The notes below the pieces were generated by a model, which worked only from the letters and a program-made list of their open reading frames with translations, did no database searches and was not told the DNA's origin. DNA of 64,000 nucleotides, taken from the NCBI RefSeq assembly GCF_004363775.1, contig NZ_SNZE01000008.1, positions 45,282 to 109,281 on the forward strand. Direction: 5' to 3'. The DNA is from Hydromonas duriensis (GTDB lineage: Bacteria; Pseudomonadota; Gammaproteobacteria; Burkholderiales; Burkholderiaceae). Made by a program: the position numbers and the translations under genes. The first letter of the stretch is position 1; each line of letters starts with the position of its first letter. This document shows, in pieces, positions 48,789 through 58,395 of this stretch.

Positions 48789-48835
48789 ACCATCACCTGA
48801 CATTCTGAATCTGATTTTTGATGTGGGGTGATGGT
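48789..48835 (+). other. Long-loop inverted repeat between pepA and holC
   Basis: ACCATCACC (48789-48797) and GGTGATGGT (48827-48835) are a perfect 9-bp inverted repeat around 29 bases. No T run follows, so it is not a canonical terminator; it may stabilise the pepA message end or structure the holC leader. Confidence 0.4.
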
Positions 48836-48901
48836 CTCTGACTGGTTTCACTGCTTGTAAAAATCGGCACTAAAACGAAATAAAAAACGCAGACAAGACA
48901 C

Positions 48902-49327
48902 ATGACTAAAATTGATTTTTTTAGCAACGCTCCCAACCGCATTGATTATGTTGCACGTTTACTTGCGAAGGTTCAAGCGGCTCAACAAACGGCCGTTGTA
49001 TATGGTGACGCCCCCGTTTTATCTGCTCTGAGCGATGCTTTATGGCATCAATCTAGCTTTTTGGCACATGACATTCAACCCAAGCAACTGAGCCATTGTG
49101 CCAGTCTTGTGCTAATGATGAACGTGTCTGATGATTTGCCTCATCATGACGTTTTAATTAATTTATCAGACGAAACACCGCATTTTTTTGCACGATTTAA
49201 TCGTTTGATTGAAGTCGTGCCGAATGAGGACACCCCCAAACAAGCGGCTCGCGAGCGCTGGGGATTTTATAAGTCTCGTGGCTATTTATTAACACACCAT
49301 GACATTGCTGCGAAACGCAGTTCATAA
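48902..49327 (+). CDS. holC: DNA polymerase III chi subunit
   Basis: HolC (chi) links the clamp loader to SSB at the replication fork. The 141-residue protein begins MTKIDFFSNAPNRIDYVARLLAK, has WHQSSFLAHD and the C-terminal AARERWGFYKSRGYLLTHHD typical of the family. Although valS often follows holC, a terminator and a convergent transporter operon lie here instead. Confidence 0.92.
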   Translation: MTKIDFFSNAPNRIDYVARLLAKVQAAQQTAVVYGDAPVLSALSDALWHQSSFLAHDIQPKQLSHCASLVLMMNVSDDLPHHDVLINLSDETPHFFARFNRLIEVVPNEDTPKQAARERWGFYKSRGYLLTHHDIAAKRSS

Positions 49328-49355
49328 AAAATGCGCTCAAATGAGCGCATTTTTT
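49326..49355. terminator. Bidirectional terminator between holC and aotP
   Basis: AAAAATGCGCTCA (49327-49339) and TGAGCGCATTTTT (49342-49354) form a 13-bp stem around two bases, with tracts suited to termination from both convergent genes. Confidence 0.9.
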
Positions 49356-49385
49356 ATGCATGTATTTCAGACTTTTATCGAAGTT

Positions 49386-50150
49386 TTATTTTAAATTTCC
49401 CGACAAAAACTGTTGTAGTCTTTCCGATTTTGGATGTGTCAACACCTCTCGCGGATTGCCTTGCTCTTCAATCAATCCTTTGTGTAAGAAAATCAAATGA
49501 TTAGACACCTCACGAGCAAAAGACATTTCGTGCGTGACAATCACCATGGTTCGCCCCTCTTCGGCCAATGCCCGCATGACTCGCAACACCTCGCCAACCA
49601 GCTCAGGGTCAAGCGCAGAGGTCGGTTCATCAAACAAAATGACTTCAGGCTCCATCGTCAACGCACGCGCAATCGCCACACGCTGTTGTTGCCCACCCGA
49701 CATGGCCGACGGATATTTGCCTTCCGCACCTTGCAAGCCCACTTTGTCCAAATATTTAGTAGCACGCGCAATCGCATCGGCCTTAGACATGCCAAACACG
49801 CGCATCGGTGCTTCTATCAAATTTTCCATGACCGTCATGTGTTGCCATAAATTAAAGTGCTGAAACACCATCGACAATCGGCTGCGAAAATGCTGCAACT
49901 GCTTCACATTGGTCGCATTCAGCTCACCCAATTTATTAGGCTTCAATTCAAGTGCTTCACCATTTAAAAGAATCTGCCCTTTATTGGGCTTCTCGAGCAA
50001 ATTAATGCAACGTAAAAAAGTACTTTTACCCGAGCCACTTGAGCCAATGATGCTAATGACATCGCCTGCTTTTGCAGACAACGACACGCCTTTAAGCACC
50101 TCATGCTCGCCATAACTTTTATGTATGTCCAAAACTTGCAATTTGTCCAT
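49386..50150 (-). CDS. aotP: Basic amino acid ABC transporter ATP-binding protein (AotP/HisP type)
   Basis: This 254-residue ATPase powers the transporter encoded upstream. It shows Walker [10 protein letters not shown], the LSGGQ-like [15 protein letters not shown], Walker [16 protein letters not shown] and the switch His in [16 protein letters not shown] at 50150 is preferred; a GTG at 50159 is an alternative. It lies 169 bases after the aotO-like gene, the last of the operon. In Pseudomonas argR follows aotP; here it does not. Confidence 0.93.
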   Translation of the reverse strand: MDKLQVLDIHKSYGEHEVLKGVSLSAKAGDVISIIGSSGSGKSTFLRCINLLEKPNKGQILLNGEALELKPNKLGELNATNVKQLQHFRSRLSMVFQHFNLWQHMTVMENLIEAPMRVFGMSKADAIARATKYLDKVGLQGAEGKYPSAMSGGQQQRVAIARALTMEPEVILFDEPTSALDPELVGEVLRVMRALAEEGRTMVIVTHEMSFAREVSNHLIFLHKGLIEEQGNPREVLTHPKSERLQQFLSGNLK

Positions 50151-50319
50151 GTCATTCACTTTCGCTGATGTCTACTGTCGTTTTATCCAATAAGAGCCAT
50201 TCAAAACAACAAAACAACCAATGCACTGCACTTATTGAACATATTCGATTTTTGTCAAAGTTTGCTTCTTAAACGAATGAATAAAAAACCAACCCAAAAT
50301 TGATAAAGTTTTTTTGCTG

Positions 50320-51456
50320 CTACGCAGACAAGCCCGCGCCTTTACCCAAATCCACCGCACCCGAGATGCTGTATAAGTTGTCACCCTGCTGCGCAAACTG
50401 CACAGAACTATGCGCATAAACAATCCCAGCAATCGGGCTGTGCACCTGTATCAAGGTATCTGAAATGGGGTCGACTACATCCGCTAGCACTTGCCCCGCC
50501 GTGACCCATTCGCCAGCCTTGACATGAAACACCACCACACCCGATTGCGGCGCAAAGACGTACTCTTTGCCTGACAACGGATGCGCAGGAGTTAGCAACT
50601 CGGGGAGCGGCAACGTCTGCTCATGGCTTAAAGCAATATCGCCTTGATGCGCTAAGTATTGCACAATGCCCTCGGCATCTTGCTTTGACAAAACATGTGA
50701 TAAGTCAGCGCGGCTGCGTAATTCCACTGTTGTACTTGCGCACGCGCACGGAATGTTGGCCTGCGGATAATCTGCTTGTAAGCGCGCCCAAACGGTTGAC
50801 AGTGCTTCATCAAAAGGATTCGCTTGAGAATCTTCCGCCAGCAATTGACATTGACTGCCCAAAAATCGAGCCAAAGGTTCTAACGTTGGCCACAATTGAG
50901 GCAAGGTATACACGTGCAAAATCGCTGACTCGTCACAATGCAAATCGAGCACCACATCGGCATCATGAGCCATTTTCAATAAAATCAAATGCAAATGTTC
51001 CACTTGGGTCTTAGCTTGAACCTGTGACAACGCTTGGCTCATGGCTTGACGAATGATGCGAACATTAGATGAGGCATCGTCTCCCAACTGCGTTTGATTG
51101 AGTTTTAATTGTGTTGAGGTCAATCCATATAAGCTCAAATCGCCGAGGCGATTAAAATTTTGCCCTGAAAATAAATCAAATCGACCCGATGAGCTGTAAT
51201 GCAGGTTCTGCCCCAAACCGATTGGATTCGACATGGGGACTAAAATAATATGAGAGCGAATCTGCCCCGCCGCTTCAAGTTCAAGTAATTTATGACGCAG
51301 GTGATAGGCCGTCAACGCACCTGGCAATTCATCGGCATGCAAACTGGCTTGAATATAAATTTTTCTCGCAGCTTGCTCATCACCAAAATGTAATGCTGTG
51401 ACCGTTCGCTGCGTGCCCAGCGACGTACCCGCGAGTGGATGGTGTTCTACACGCAT
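50320..51456 (-). CDS. aotO: AotO-like succinylglutamate desuccinylase/aspartoacylase family protein
   Basis: This 378-residue protein belongs to the AstE/AspA zinc deacylase family. The first zinc ligands fit the HxxE of ASLHADELPG (about residues 38-47) and the second His is in VVLDLHCDE; a C-terminal beta-rich domain (from about residue 290, FAPQSGVVVFHVKAGEWV) resembles a biotinyl/lipoyl-like barrel. It lies inside the transporter operon between aotM and aotP, exactly where Pseudomonas has aotO, whose role is unknown. Hydrolysis of an acylated basic amino acid after import is a reasonable but unproven guess. Confidence 0.85.
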   Translation of the reverse strand: MRVEHHPLAGTSLGTQRTVTALHFGDEQAARKIYIQASLHADELPGALTAYHLRHKLLELEAAGQIRSHIILVPMSNPIGLGQNLHYSSSGRFDLFSGQNFNRLGDLSLYGLTSTQLKLNQTQLGDDASSNVRIIRQAMSQALSQVQAKTQVEHLHLILLKMAHDADVVLDLHCDESAILHVYTLPQLWPTLEPLARFLGSQCQLLAEDSQANPFDEALSTVWARLQADYPQANIPCACASTTVELRSRADLSHVLSKQDAEGIVQYLAHQGDIALSHEQTLPLPELLTPAHPLSGKEYVFAPQSGVVVFHVKAGEWVTAGQVLADVVDPISDTLIQVHSPIAGIVYAHSSVQFAQQGDNLYSISGAVDLGKGAGLSA

Positions 51457-51471
51457 AAGTATCCTTATTTT

Positions 51472-52185
51472 TTAATGGGCTTGGGGTTTCAAATGATTCA
51501 AATAGCGTTTTTCCGCAATTTTGAATAGATAAACCAAACCAAAAGTAAGTAATAAATAGACCGCTGCTGCGGCAATAAACACAGGAAATGGGCGATAGGT
51601 TTCGGAGTTTAAAATGACCGCCTGCCCCATTACTTCATATAACGTAAACGACGATGCCAATGCCGTCGCTTGTAACATCATAATGACCTCATTGCTATAA
51701 GCGGGCAAGGCTCGACGTAAAGCCGAGGGCAAAATAATATGCCGTGTCACCTGCGCCCTTGTTAAGCCATAGGCACGGCCTGCCTCAACTTCGCCATTAT
51801 CGGTATTGCGAATAGCCCCCGAAAAAATTTCAATTAAATACGCTGTGGTATTGAGCGTCAAAGCGAGCCACACCCAAAAAAAGCCCTCTTTTAAAAAGTC
51901 AAAAGCTGGTTTTTCCATCAAGGCTTGTACCCAGTCGAACTCTGGAAAACCTTTGTAAAACAAGTACATTTGTACCAACAAAGGTGTGCCTGTAAAAAAG
52001 TACACAAAAAACCGTACGCTTTTAGCAATTGGAGTTGAGCGGCGAGCGTGAACCACCGACAGCGGAATCGCCAAAACAAGCCCTGCCAATACCGAGGAGG
52101 CGGTCAATAATAAAGTCAGAGGCAAACCCTCTACAACGCATTGTACAAAGGTATGCCAAAAAATCGAAAAAGCATCAAACTTCAT
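51472..52185 (-). CDS. aotM: Basic amino acid ABC transporter permease (AotM/HisM type)
   Basis: This 237-residue HisM-family permease has about five membrane helices and the coupling segment EAGRAYGLTRAQVTRHIILPSALRRALPAYSNE (residues vary around 150-185). The ATG at 52185 lies six bases after GGAGG and overlaps the end of aotQ by eleven bases, which supports coupled translation of the two halves of the membrane pore. Confidence 0.93.
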   Translation of the reverse strand: MKFDAFSIFWHTFVQCVVEGLPLTLLLTASSVLAGLVLAIPLSVVHARRSTPIAKSVRFFVYFFTGTPLLVQMYLFYKGFPEFDWVQALMEKPAFDFLKEGFFWVWLALTLNTTAYLIEIFSGAIRNTDNGEVEAGRAYGLTRAQVTRHIILPSALRRALPAYSNEVIMMLQATALASSFTLYEVMGQAVILNSETYRPFPVFIAAAAVYLLLTFGLVYLFKIAEKRYLNHLKPQAH

Positions 52186-52882
52186 AACGCACCTCCCGCA
52201 CACCGCGTGCATATTGACGCTCTAACTTACGAAAAACAACCAAAGAAACTGTGGTCAATAATAAGAACAAAAAGGCCGAGACCAAATTAAATAAAAAAGA
52301 CATTTGCTCTTTACTGCCCGCCAGTTGCGACAATCGTGTCACGTCATTCAAACCGACAATGGACAACAAGGCGGTAGCTTTGGTCAGCACCAGCCAATTG
52401 TTTTTAACACCAGGCAAAGCAAAACGCATCAACAAAGGGAAAGTAATGCGTTTAAGTACCTGCCATGATGACAAGCCATAAGCATAGCCCGCCTCCATTT
52501 GCCCAACAGGAATCGCCAACATCGCGCCGCGAAATGTTTCCGTAAAATACGCGCCAAAAATAAACGAGATGGTAAACACACCCGCCATGAAAGGGCTGAT
52601 TTCAACCGATTCATAATTGTAACGTTCAGTAAAATCATTCAAAAAATACTGAATGCCATAATAGACCAAAAACATCCATACCAAATCAGGTACGCCACGC
52701 ACAACCGTCGAATACACGGCCGCGACTTTGCTAATGAGTTGATGCTGAGACAATCGCATATTGGCCCCCAAAAGACCCAATGCGAATGCAAAAGAAAAGG
52801 ACAGTAAAGCCACTGCCAAGGTCAACCATGCACCGCCTAAAATATGGGGCATGTACTGCATGATAATATTTATTTTATCCAT
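52175..52882 (-). CDS. aotQ: Basic amino acid ABC transporter permease (AotQ/HisQ type)
   Basis: This 235-residue permease pairs with AotM. It has about five membrane helices, TVVRGVPDLVWMFLVYYGIQ and the coupling loop MEAGYAYGLSSWQVLKRITFPLLMRFALPG (rough positions 130-165). It lies 124 bases after the binding-protein gene, with a strong hairpin between them. Confidence 0.93.
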   Translation of the reverse strand: MDKINIIMQYMPHILGGAWLTLAVALLSFSFAFALGLLGANMRLSQHQLISKVAAVYSTVVRGVPDLVWMFLVYYGIQYFLNDFTERYNYESVEISPFMAGVFTISFIFGAYFTETFRGAMLAIPVGQMEAGYAYGLSSWQVLKRITFPLLMRFALPGVKNNWLVLTKATALLSIVGLNDVTRLSQLAGSKEQMSFLFNLVSAFLFLLLTTVSLVVFRKLERQYARGVREVRYEV

Positions 52883-52967
52883 AACGCAGCCTTTGTCTCT
52901 GTGCTGTTTTATTATTTATTTTAAAAATGATAATGAGGGGCAGTTTTTTAATCGCCCTTCATTAAAG

Positions 52968-52996
52968 CTAAATGCCCCGAAGAGCGGGGCATTTAG
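52968..52996 (-). promoter_or_regulatory. Intercistronic hairpin between aotJ and aotQ
   Basis: A perfect 12-bp stem (CTAAATGCCCCG 52968-52979 / CGGGGCATTTAG 52985-52996) lies just after the binding-protein stop. No T tract follows on the minus strand. Such hairpins after binding-protein genes usually protect the upstream message, so more binding protein is made than permease. Confidence 0.7.
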
Positions 52997-53006
52997 GGGC
53001 ACAAAA

Positions 53007-53855
53007 TTACTTGCTGCCGTAAATATCAAAAGCAAAATACTTATCCGCAATCGCTTTGTATTTGCCATTGGCACGAATCGCATCAAATGCTTTATTCAAC
53101 TTAGCCGCCAATTCGGTGTCTTCCTTACGTACTGCAAAACCAGTACCTTCACCCAAAATGGCAGGATCAGCCGCTGCGGGGACGTCCGCGCCCAATTGCG
53201 CATAACCTTTGCCAGCTGGTTTTTTCAAGAAGCCTTCAGTCAACACCACACCATCCGCAAACACCACTTCAATGCGTTTGGCCGCTAAATCTGCGTATGC
53301 ATCTTCAATGGTTTTGTAACTCTTGATTTTGGCATCAGGATAATATTTTTTAGCGTAAGTTTCTTGAATCGTGCCTTGTTGCACGCCCAAACCTTTACCC
53401 TTTAAACCTTCTGGTGTCGTTTGCAACGTGCTGCCTTCTTTGGCAACAAAGCGGTTCGGTGCATCCCACACTTTTTGTGTGAACAGAACAGACTGTTTAC
53501 GCTCTGAAGTGATGCTCATTGAAGAAGCGATGACATCGTATTTTTTCGTAGTCAAGCCAGGAATGATGCCTTCCCAAGCTTGGTTGGTAAACGTACATTT
53601 GGCTTTCATTTCTTCGCACATGGCATTCGCCAAGTCAATATCAAAACCAACGATGTTACCCGAAGCATCTGTTGACTCGAATGGCGCGTAAGTTGCGTCT
53701 GTACCAAATTTGATGGTCATTGCTTCCGCTGATGCAGCAGGTTTAGCAGCATCAGCCGCAGGTGCAGCAGGCTTCGCTTCTTGTTTAGGCGTACAAGCTG
53801 CCATCATCATGGCAAAAATGCTGCCTGCCAATAATGCGACTTTACGATTTGTCAT
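53007..53855 (-). CDS. aotJ: Lys/Arg/ornithine-type periplasmic binding lipoprotein (AotJ/ArtJ type)
   Basis: This 282-residue solute-binding protein has a lipoprotein signal with lipobox MAAC (Cys20), an Ala/Pro-rich linker (to about residue 45) and a type II periplasmic fold with KFGTDATYAPFESTDASGNIVGFDIDLA, SSMSITSERKQSV and VQQGTIQETYAK. These match LAO/HisJ proteins that bind lysine, arginine, ornithine or histidine. It is first in the operon. Unlike the Sec-exported free form in E. coli it should be membrane-anchored. The exact ligand is inferred from the aotJQMOP gene order. Confidence 0.93.
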   Translation of the reverse strand: MTNRKVALLAGSIFAMMMAACTPKQEAKPAAPAADAAKPAASAEAMTIKFGTDATYAPFESTDASGNIVGFDIDLANAMCEEMKAKCTFTNQAWEGIIPGLTTKKYDVIASSMSITSERKQSVLFTQKVWDAPNRFVAKEGSTLQTTPEGLKGKGLGVQQGTIQETYAKKYYPDAKIKSYKTIEDAYADLAAKRIEVVFADGVVLTEGFLKKPAGKGYAQLGADVPAAADPAILGEGTGFAVRKEDTELAAKLNKAFDAIRANGKYKAIADKYFAFDIYGSK

Positions 53856-53936
53856 AATTGTTCTCCAGTATCAATAAGTATAAAATCAGTTATGCCTCAA
53901 GCCCTGCAAGCACACCGCGCGTTCTTTGTGTGAGGA

Positions 53937-53964
53937 AGTCTAACATATTTTTTTCATATTGCAA
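53937..53964 (-). promoter_or_regulatory. Predicted promoter of the aot operon
   Basis: On the minus strand TTGCAA (53964-53959) and TAGACT (53942-53937) are 16 bases apart, about 80 bases before aotJ. No clear arginine box was recognised. Confidence 0.45.
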
Positions 53965-54052
53965 CGGCGTAAACCCATAAAAACGCCCACAATCTGAAAT
54001 TTTATCGTATTTATACATAGATTCATTTTAAACATGACAAACAACGCGGCGT

Positions 54053-55489
54053 TCAACTCAGGTATGCCTGCAACTCACTGATGTATTCGTATAAATCACC
54101 CAACACCATTTGCCCCTCTTCATCCGCATGGATGGCCAAGTCATCTATTTGAGCCAAGGCCGCGTGCGCCGTTAAACCACCTGCTGCGCCATGAAGTACG
54201 CGTTGCGCACATTGTTGTCGCCAGAGGTTTTGCTCCTGTGCATTGAGTGTGTGTGGAAAGTTACGCGCACGATAGCGCCAAAACAACTCTTCTAAACGGG
54301 CATCGACAAAACTCGGTTTGGCGCGTGCGATACTTTGAGCATCCAAGCCTCGTAAGTCATTAAGCACACGGCGGTCACCATTACCGACAAAACCACCATA
54401 CAAATCTTGCTCGACATCCAACGCTTCATCAAACTCACGCTGATACACACCATGCCACGTTTGACTCATATCGGGCAATTCTGCAGCCCTTTGCGCATGC
54501 GCTTGAATCTGCTCCATGTCGATAGACCATTTATCCGCCATTTCGGCCGATAAGGTTTTTAAATTACCAATGACAATCGGGGATTTATTGATGTGTATGG
54601 TTTTAATCGGTAGTCGTGTCACGCCTTCAGCCAAATCATCGGTACGTGTAAACATGCGAGCTTTGATGTCGTCAACAGACAAACTTAACAGCTCTCGCGG
54701 GTCGTGCGCCAAGTCCCAAACAATAATTTCGTTTTTATTGGTTGGATGTATCGCCAACGGCCAAACGACACTCAAGCACCCGCGCTCAACTGGGTACATC
54801 CCTGATATGTGCAAAAAAGGCTTGCCCATCGCGCCAACGCGACCAATTTCATCTAAAACACGGTCTTTTTTGTGTAAAGCGAAACAAAATTCAAACAACT
54901 TGGGCTGCTTATCACGAATCAAGCGCGCCAAAGCAATGGTGGCTCGCACATCCGATACGGCATCATGCGCCGCTTCGTGCGCAATGCCGTTGGCCTGAGT
55001 CAACAGCTCCAAGCGAAAGCTGACTTTGCCATCCGTTCCCATCGGCCATTGAATCCCTTTTGGACGCAACGCATACGCTGTGCGCACCACGTCCAAAATA
55101 TCCCAACGCCCGCATTGGTTCTGCCATTCGCGTGCATAAGGGTCAATCAAATTACGCCAAAACAAGTGACGGGTAACCTCATCGTCAAAACGAATCGAGT
55201 TATACCCAACGCCGACGGTGCCTGTCGCACCAAGCTCCCGCTCGACCACTTGGGCAAATTCTTGTTCGGACACACCATCCTCTAAACACTGTTGCGGCGT
55301 GATATGCGTGATTAAGCAAGCTTGCGGCTCAGGCACGTAATCTGGACTGGGGCGACAAAAAACTTCAACAGGCGACCCTATTTCATTCAACTCCGAATCC
55401 GTGCGAATGCCTGCAAACTGTGCAGGACGGTCGCGCCGAGGCACTGCGCCGAAGGTTTCATAATCGTGCCAGAAAAAAGTATAGGACAT
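54053..55489 (-). CDS. sbcB: Exodeoxyribonuclease I
   Basis: Exonuclease I digests single-stranded DNA from 3' ends in mismatch repair and recombination. The 478-residue form starting at 55489 begins MSYTFFWHDYETFG, with the first DEDD residues, and AAGGA lies about five bases upstream. Other acidic motifs are in GYNSIRFDDEVTRHLF and EAAHDAVSDVRATIAL; the C-terminal ExoI domains follow. An upstream in-frame start is not favoured. Confidence 0.95.
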   Translation of the reverse strand: MSYTFFWHDYETFGAVPRRDRPAQFAGIRTDSELNEIGSPVEVFCRPSPDYVPEPQACLITHITPQQCLEDGVSEQEFAQVVERELGATGTVGVGYNSIRFDDEVTRHLFWRNLIDPYAREWQNQCGRWDILDVVRTAYALRPKGIQWPMGTDGKVSFRLELLTQANGIAHEAAHDAVSDVRATIALARLIRDKQPKLFEFCFALHKKDRVLDEIGRVGAMGKPFLHISGMYPVERGCLSVVWPLAIHPTNKNEIIVWDLAHDPRELLSLSVDDIKARMFTRTDDLAEGVTRLPIKTIHINKSPIVIGNLKTLSAEMADKWSIDMEQIQAHAQRAAELPDMSQTWHGVYQREFDEALDVEQDLYGGFVGNGDRRVLNDLRGLDAQSIARAKPSFVDARLEELFWRYRARNFPHTLNAQEQNLWRQQCAQRVLHGAAGGLTAHAALAQIDDLAIHADEEGQMVLGDLYEYISELQAYLS

Positions 55490-55532
55490 ATTTTTCCTTG
55501 TTGAATTGAACTGCATTGAGTTTCGTTTTATT

Positions 55533-57176
55533 TTATTCAGCAAATCCATTCATAATTGGCATGCGCCAATCTTTGCCAAATCCCAATGTGGTGACTCGAG
55601 GGCCGAGCGCACCTTGGCGACGTTTATACTCGTTGATGCGAATCAAACGGGCAATGCGCTGGACGGTTGCTTCATCATGTCCTGCGGCAACAATGGTTTT
55701 AATCGGTTGACGCTGTTCGATGTAGCGTTCCAAAATATCATCTAAAACCTCATACGGAGGCAAACTGTCTTGGTCTTTTTGGTTATCTCGCAATTCAGCG
55801 GAGGGTGCACGAGTGATGATATTAGTTGGAATTGGCGAACGAATCGCGTAGGCATCCGTTGAATTTCGCCAATCGCAAACGTTATAAACTTGGGTTTTAT
55901 ACACGTCTTTCAGCACCGCAAAAGCCCCCACCATATCGCCGTATAAAGTACAGTAGCCTGTTGCCAGCTCTGACTTATTGCCCGTATTCAAGACCAAAGC
56001 CCCATGTTTATTGGACACAGCCATCAGAATCACGCCTCGAATTCGAGCCTGTAAATTTTCTTCGGTCACATCTGCAGGTTTATCACCAAAAACAGGGGCT
56101 AAGGTTTGGACATATAGATTGAACATCTCTTCAATCGCGACCACATCGTATTTCACCCCCACGCGCTGCGCCATTTCCTGCGCGTCATCGAGCGACATTT
56201 GTGCGGTGTAACGAGTCGGCATCATAATCGCGTGCACATGCTCCGCGCCAAGCGCATCCACCGCAACCGCCAAGGTCAAGGCCGAATCCACACCACCCGA
56301 CAGCCCCAATACAACTTTTTTAAAGCCCGTCGCGGCCACATAATCTTTTACACCATGCACCAAAGCTCGATACACTTGCTCTTCGGCAGCGGGCATGTTC
56401 ATTTGCATGTCTTTGTGAAACGATTTTTGTTCAATATCAAACACCACTTCGTTCAAAACATCGGTAAACAAAGGCATTTGTGAGCGCAACTCGCCATCGC
56501 TGTTCATCGCGCATGAGCCGCCATCAAAAACCAGTTCATCTTGCCCCCCTGTACGATTGACATACAACAAAGGCAAGCCCGTTTCTTTCGCTCGGTTGCG
56601 CAAGACCGCGTAACGTTTGTCCATTTTATTCACATGAAACGGTGAAGCATTTGGAATCAACAGCAACTCCGCACCTTTGGCTTTCAAAGCCAATGCGGGC
56701 TGAGCGTGCCATGCGTCTTCACACACCAAAACCCCAACCTTAACCCCTTGTATCTCAATCACATCAGGCTCAGGCCCAACGCTGAAATAACGCAGCTCAT
56801 CAAATACGGCTTGATTCGGCAATTTTTGTTTATGGACACGCTGCACTTCTACACCGCCCAATAAGACAACGACACTATTAAAAGAGCGCAGCTTAACCCC
56901 ATCCTCAAACCATGTCGGCAAGCCTATCAACACATATAAATCGGGGTACTGTGTCAAAGCTTCGCACACGTCATTGAACACTTTTTCACACGCCGCGCGA
57001 TAAGCAGGTCGCAACAACAGGTCCTCTGGAATATAACCCGTAAGCGACAGTTCAGGCGTCACTAAAACATGCGCGCCCTGCTGTTGAGCGTTGGCAGCAG
57101 CCCGTACAATGTGCTCAACGTTAAAAGAAAAATCACCAATACGCGCTGGAATTTGAGCGGTTGAAATTTTTAGCAT
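55533..57176 (-). CDS. nadE: Glutamine-dependent NAD+ synthetase
   Basis: NadE amidates nicotinic acid adenine dinucleotide to NAD+. The 547-residue protein fuses an N-terminal nitrilase-like glutaminase (catalytic Glu in VTPELSLTGY, Lys in RVHKQKLPNQAVF, Cys in GVLVCEDAWH) to a C-terminal synthetase with the P-loop VLGLSGGVDSALTLAV and TGNKSELATGYCT. It can therefore use glutamine directly. The upstream region has a weak TTGAGT/TAAGAT pair on the minus strand, after the fabH terminator. Confidence 0.96.
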   Translation of the reverse strand: MLKISTAQIPARIGDFSFNVEHIVRAAANAQQQGAHVLVTPELSLTGYIPEDLLLRPAYRAACEKVFNDVCEALTQYPDLYVLIGLPTWFEDGVKLRSFNSVVVLLGGVEVQRVHKQKLPNQAVFDELRYFSVGPEPDVIEIQGVKVGVLVCEDAWHAQPALALKAKGAELLLIPNASPFHVNKMDKRYAVLRNRAKETGLPLLYVNRTGGQDELVFDGGSCAMNSDGELRSQMPLFTDVLNEVVFDIEQKSFHKDMQMNMPAAEEQVYRALVHGVKDYVAATGFKKVVLGLSGGVDSALTLAVAVDALGAEHVHAIMMPTRYTAQMSLDDAQEMAQRVGVKYDVVAIEEMFNLYVQTLAPVFGDKPADVTEENLQARIRGVILMAVSNKHGALVLNTGNKSELATGYCTLYGDMVGAFAVLKDVYKTQVYNVCDWRNSTDAYAIRSPIPTNIITRAPSAELRDNQKDQDSLPPYEVLDDILERYIEQRQPIKTIVAAGHDEATVQRIARLIRINEYKRRQGALGPRVTTLGFGKDWRMPIMNGFAE

Positions 57177-57265
57177 GAAGCATCCTAGGTCAAATCATTT
57201 TTAAATCATTTATTAATGAGGCTGTATCTTAACATGTGCCTTAACAACTCAATAAAACACGCAGT

Positions 57266-57293
57266 AAAAAGCGAGCTTCAAGCTCGCTTTTTA
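57266..57293 (-). terminator. Terminator after fabH
   Basis: AAAAAGCGAGCTT (57266-57278) and AAGCTCGCTTTTT (57280-57292) form a near-perfect hairpin with T tract on the minus strand, ending fabH before nadE. Confidence 0.88.
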
Positions 57294-57314
57294 AAACCAT
57301 TCCGCCAACTCACG

Positions 57315-58307
57315 TTAAAACCGAACCAAATTAGCACCCCAAGTGAAACCGCCACCCACGCCTTGCAACAGAATCACTTGCCCTTTTTTGATTCGACCAT
57401 CACGCACCGCAGCATCTAATGCCAACGGCACGGACGCGGCCGACGTGTTGCCGTGCAAATGCACCGTGGTAATAACCTTGTCCATCGACACGCCCAAACG
57501 CTTGGCTGTCGACTGTAAAATACGAACATTGGCTTGATGAGGAATCAGCCAGTCTATCTGCTCCGCCGTCATGCCCGCATCATCCAACACTTCTTGCGCC
57601 ACATCACCCAACGCAGTGACAGCTTGTTTAAACACAGCTTGACCATCCATTTTCAGGAATGGGTCGTCCCAAGCATGCTCAGGTTGAGATGCACCCTTGG
57701 CATATAAAATATGTGACAGCGAGCCTTTGGCATGCAAACGGTTCGCCAACACACCAGGCTCAGTTGAGGCCTGTAACACCACCGCACCTGCACCATCTCC
57801 GAACAACACACAGGTTTTGCGGTCGGACCAATCAAGTAATCGTGAAAACACTTCGGCACCGACCACCAACGCTGTTCGCGCTTGCCCTGCCTTAACCATC
57901 GCATCCGCAGTCGCCAAAGCATAGACAAACCCACTGCACACCGCCATCACGTCAAAAGCGGCGGCATTATCCGCTCCAATCTTGGCTTGCAAAAAACAGG
58001 CCGTGCTCGGGAACGTCATGTCTGGGGTTGAGGTCGCGACAATAATCAAGTCGAGTGCTTCAGCACTCACGCCCGCCATATCCAATGCGGCACGTGCCGC
58101 ATGGGCCGCCAAATCGCTGGCGTTTTGTTCGGGCGAGGCCAAATGCCGCTGGGCAATACCCGTGCGCTCGCGAATCCATTCATCTGAAGTTTCAATATTG
58201 TTTTGTGCAAGACGTGCGGCCAGCTCGTCATTGCTCACGGCTGAATTGGGTAAAAAACTGCCTGTGCCGATAATTTTTGAAAAAATAGGGGGGGTAAATT
58301 GCGTCAT
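57315..58307 (-). CDS. fabH: 3-oxoacyl-ACP synthase III
   Basis: FabH starts fatty acid synthesis by condensing acetyl-CoA with malonyl-ACP. The 330-residue thiolase-fold enzyme has the catalytic triad Cys in [13 protein letters not shown], His in [12 protein letters not shown] and Asn in [16 protein letters not shown], and ends [16 protein letters not shown] at 58307 lies eight bases after AGGA; ATG at 58316 is an alternative. It is not in a plsX-fabH-fabD cluster here, so it may be a relocated or second copy. Confidence 0.93.
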   Translation of the reverse strand: MTQFTPPIFSKIIGTGSFLPNSAVSNDELAARLAQNNIETSDEWIRERTGIAQRHLASPEQNASDLAAHAARAALDMAGVSAEALDLIIVATSTPDMTFPSTACFLQAKIGADNAAAFDVMAVCSGFVYALATADAMVKAGQARTALVVGAEVFSRLLDWSDRKTCVLFGDGAGAVVLQASTEPGVLANRLHAKGSLSHILYAKGASQPEHAWDDPFLKMDGQAVFKQAVTALGDVAQEVLDDAGMTAEQIDWLIPHQANVRILQSTAKRLGVSMDKVITTVHLHGNTSAASVPLALDAAVRDGRIKKGQVILLQGVGGGFTWGANLVRF

Positions 58308-58395
58308 GCTGAACATCCTAAAAGCCGTGGGCGGGTACGGTATTGTACGCGAAAAGCCTTAAAATTAAGCGAACGACCGTTCAAACCCATGTTTT

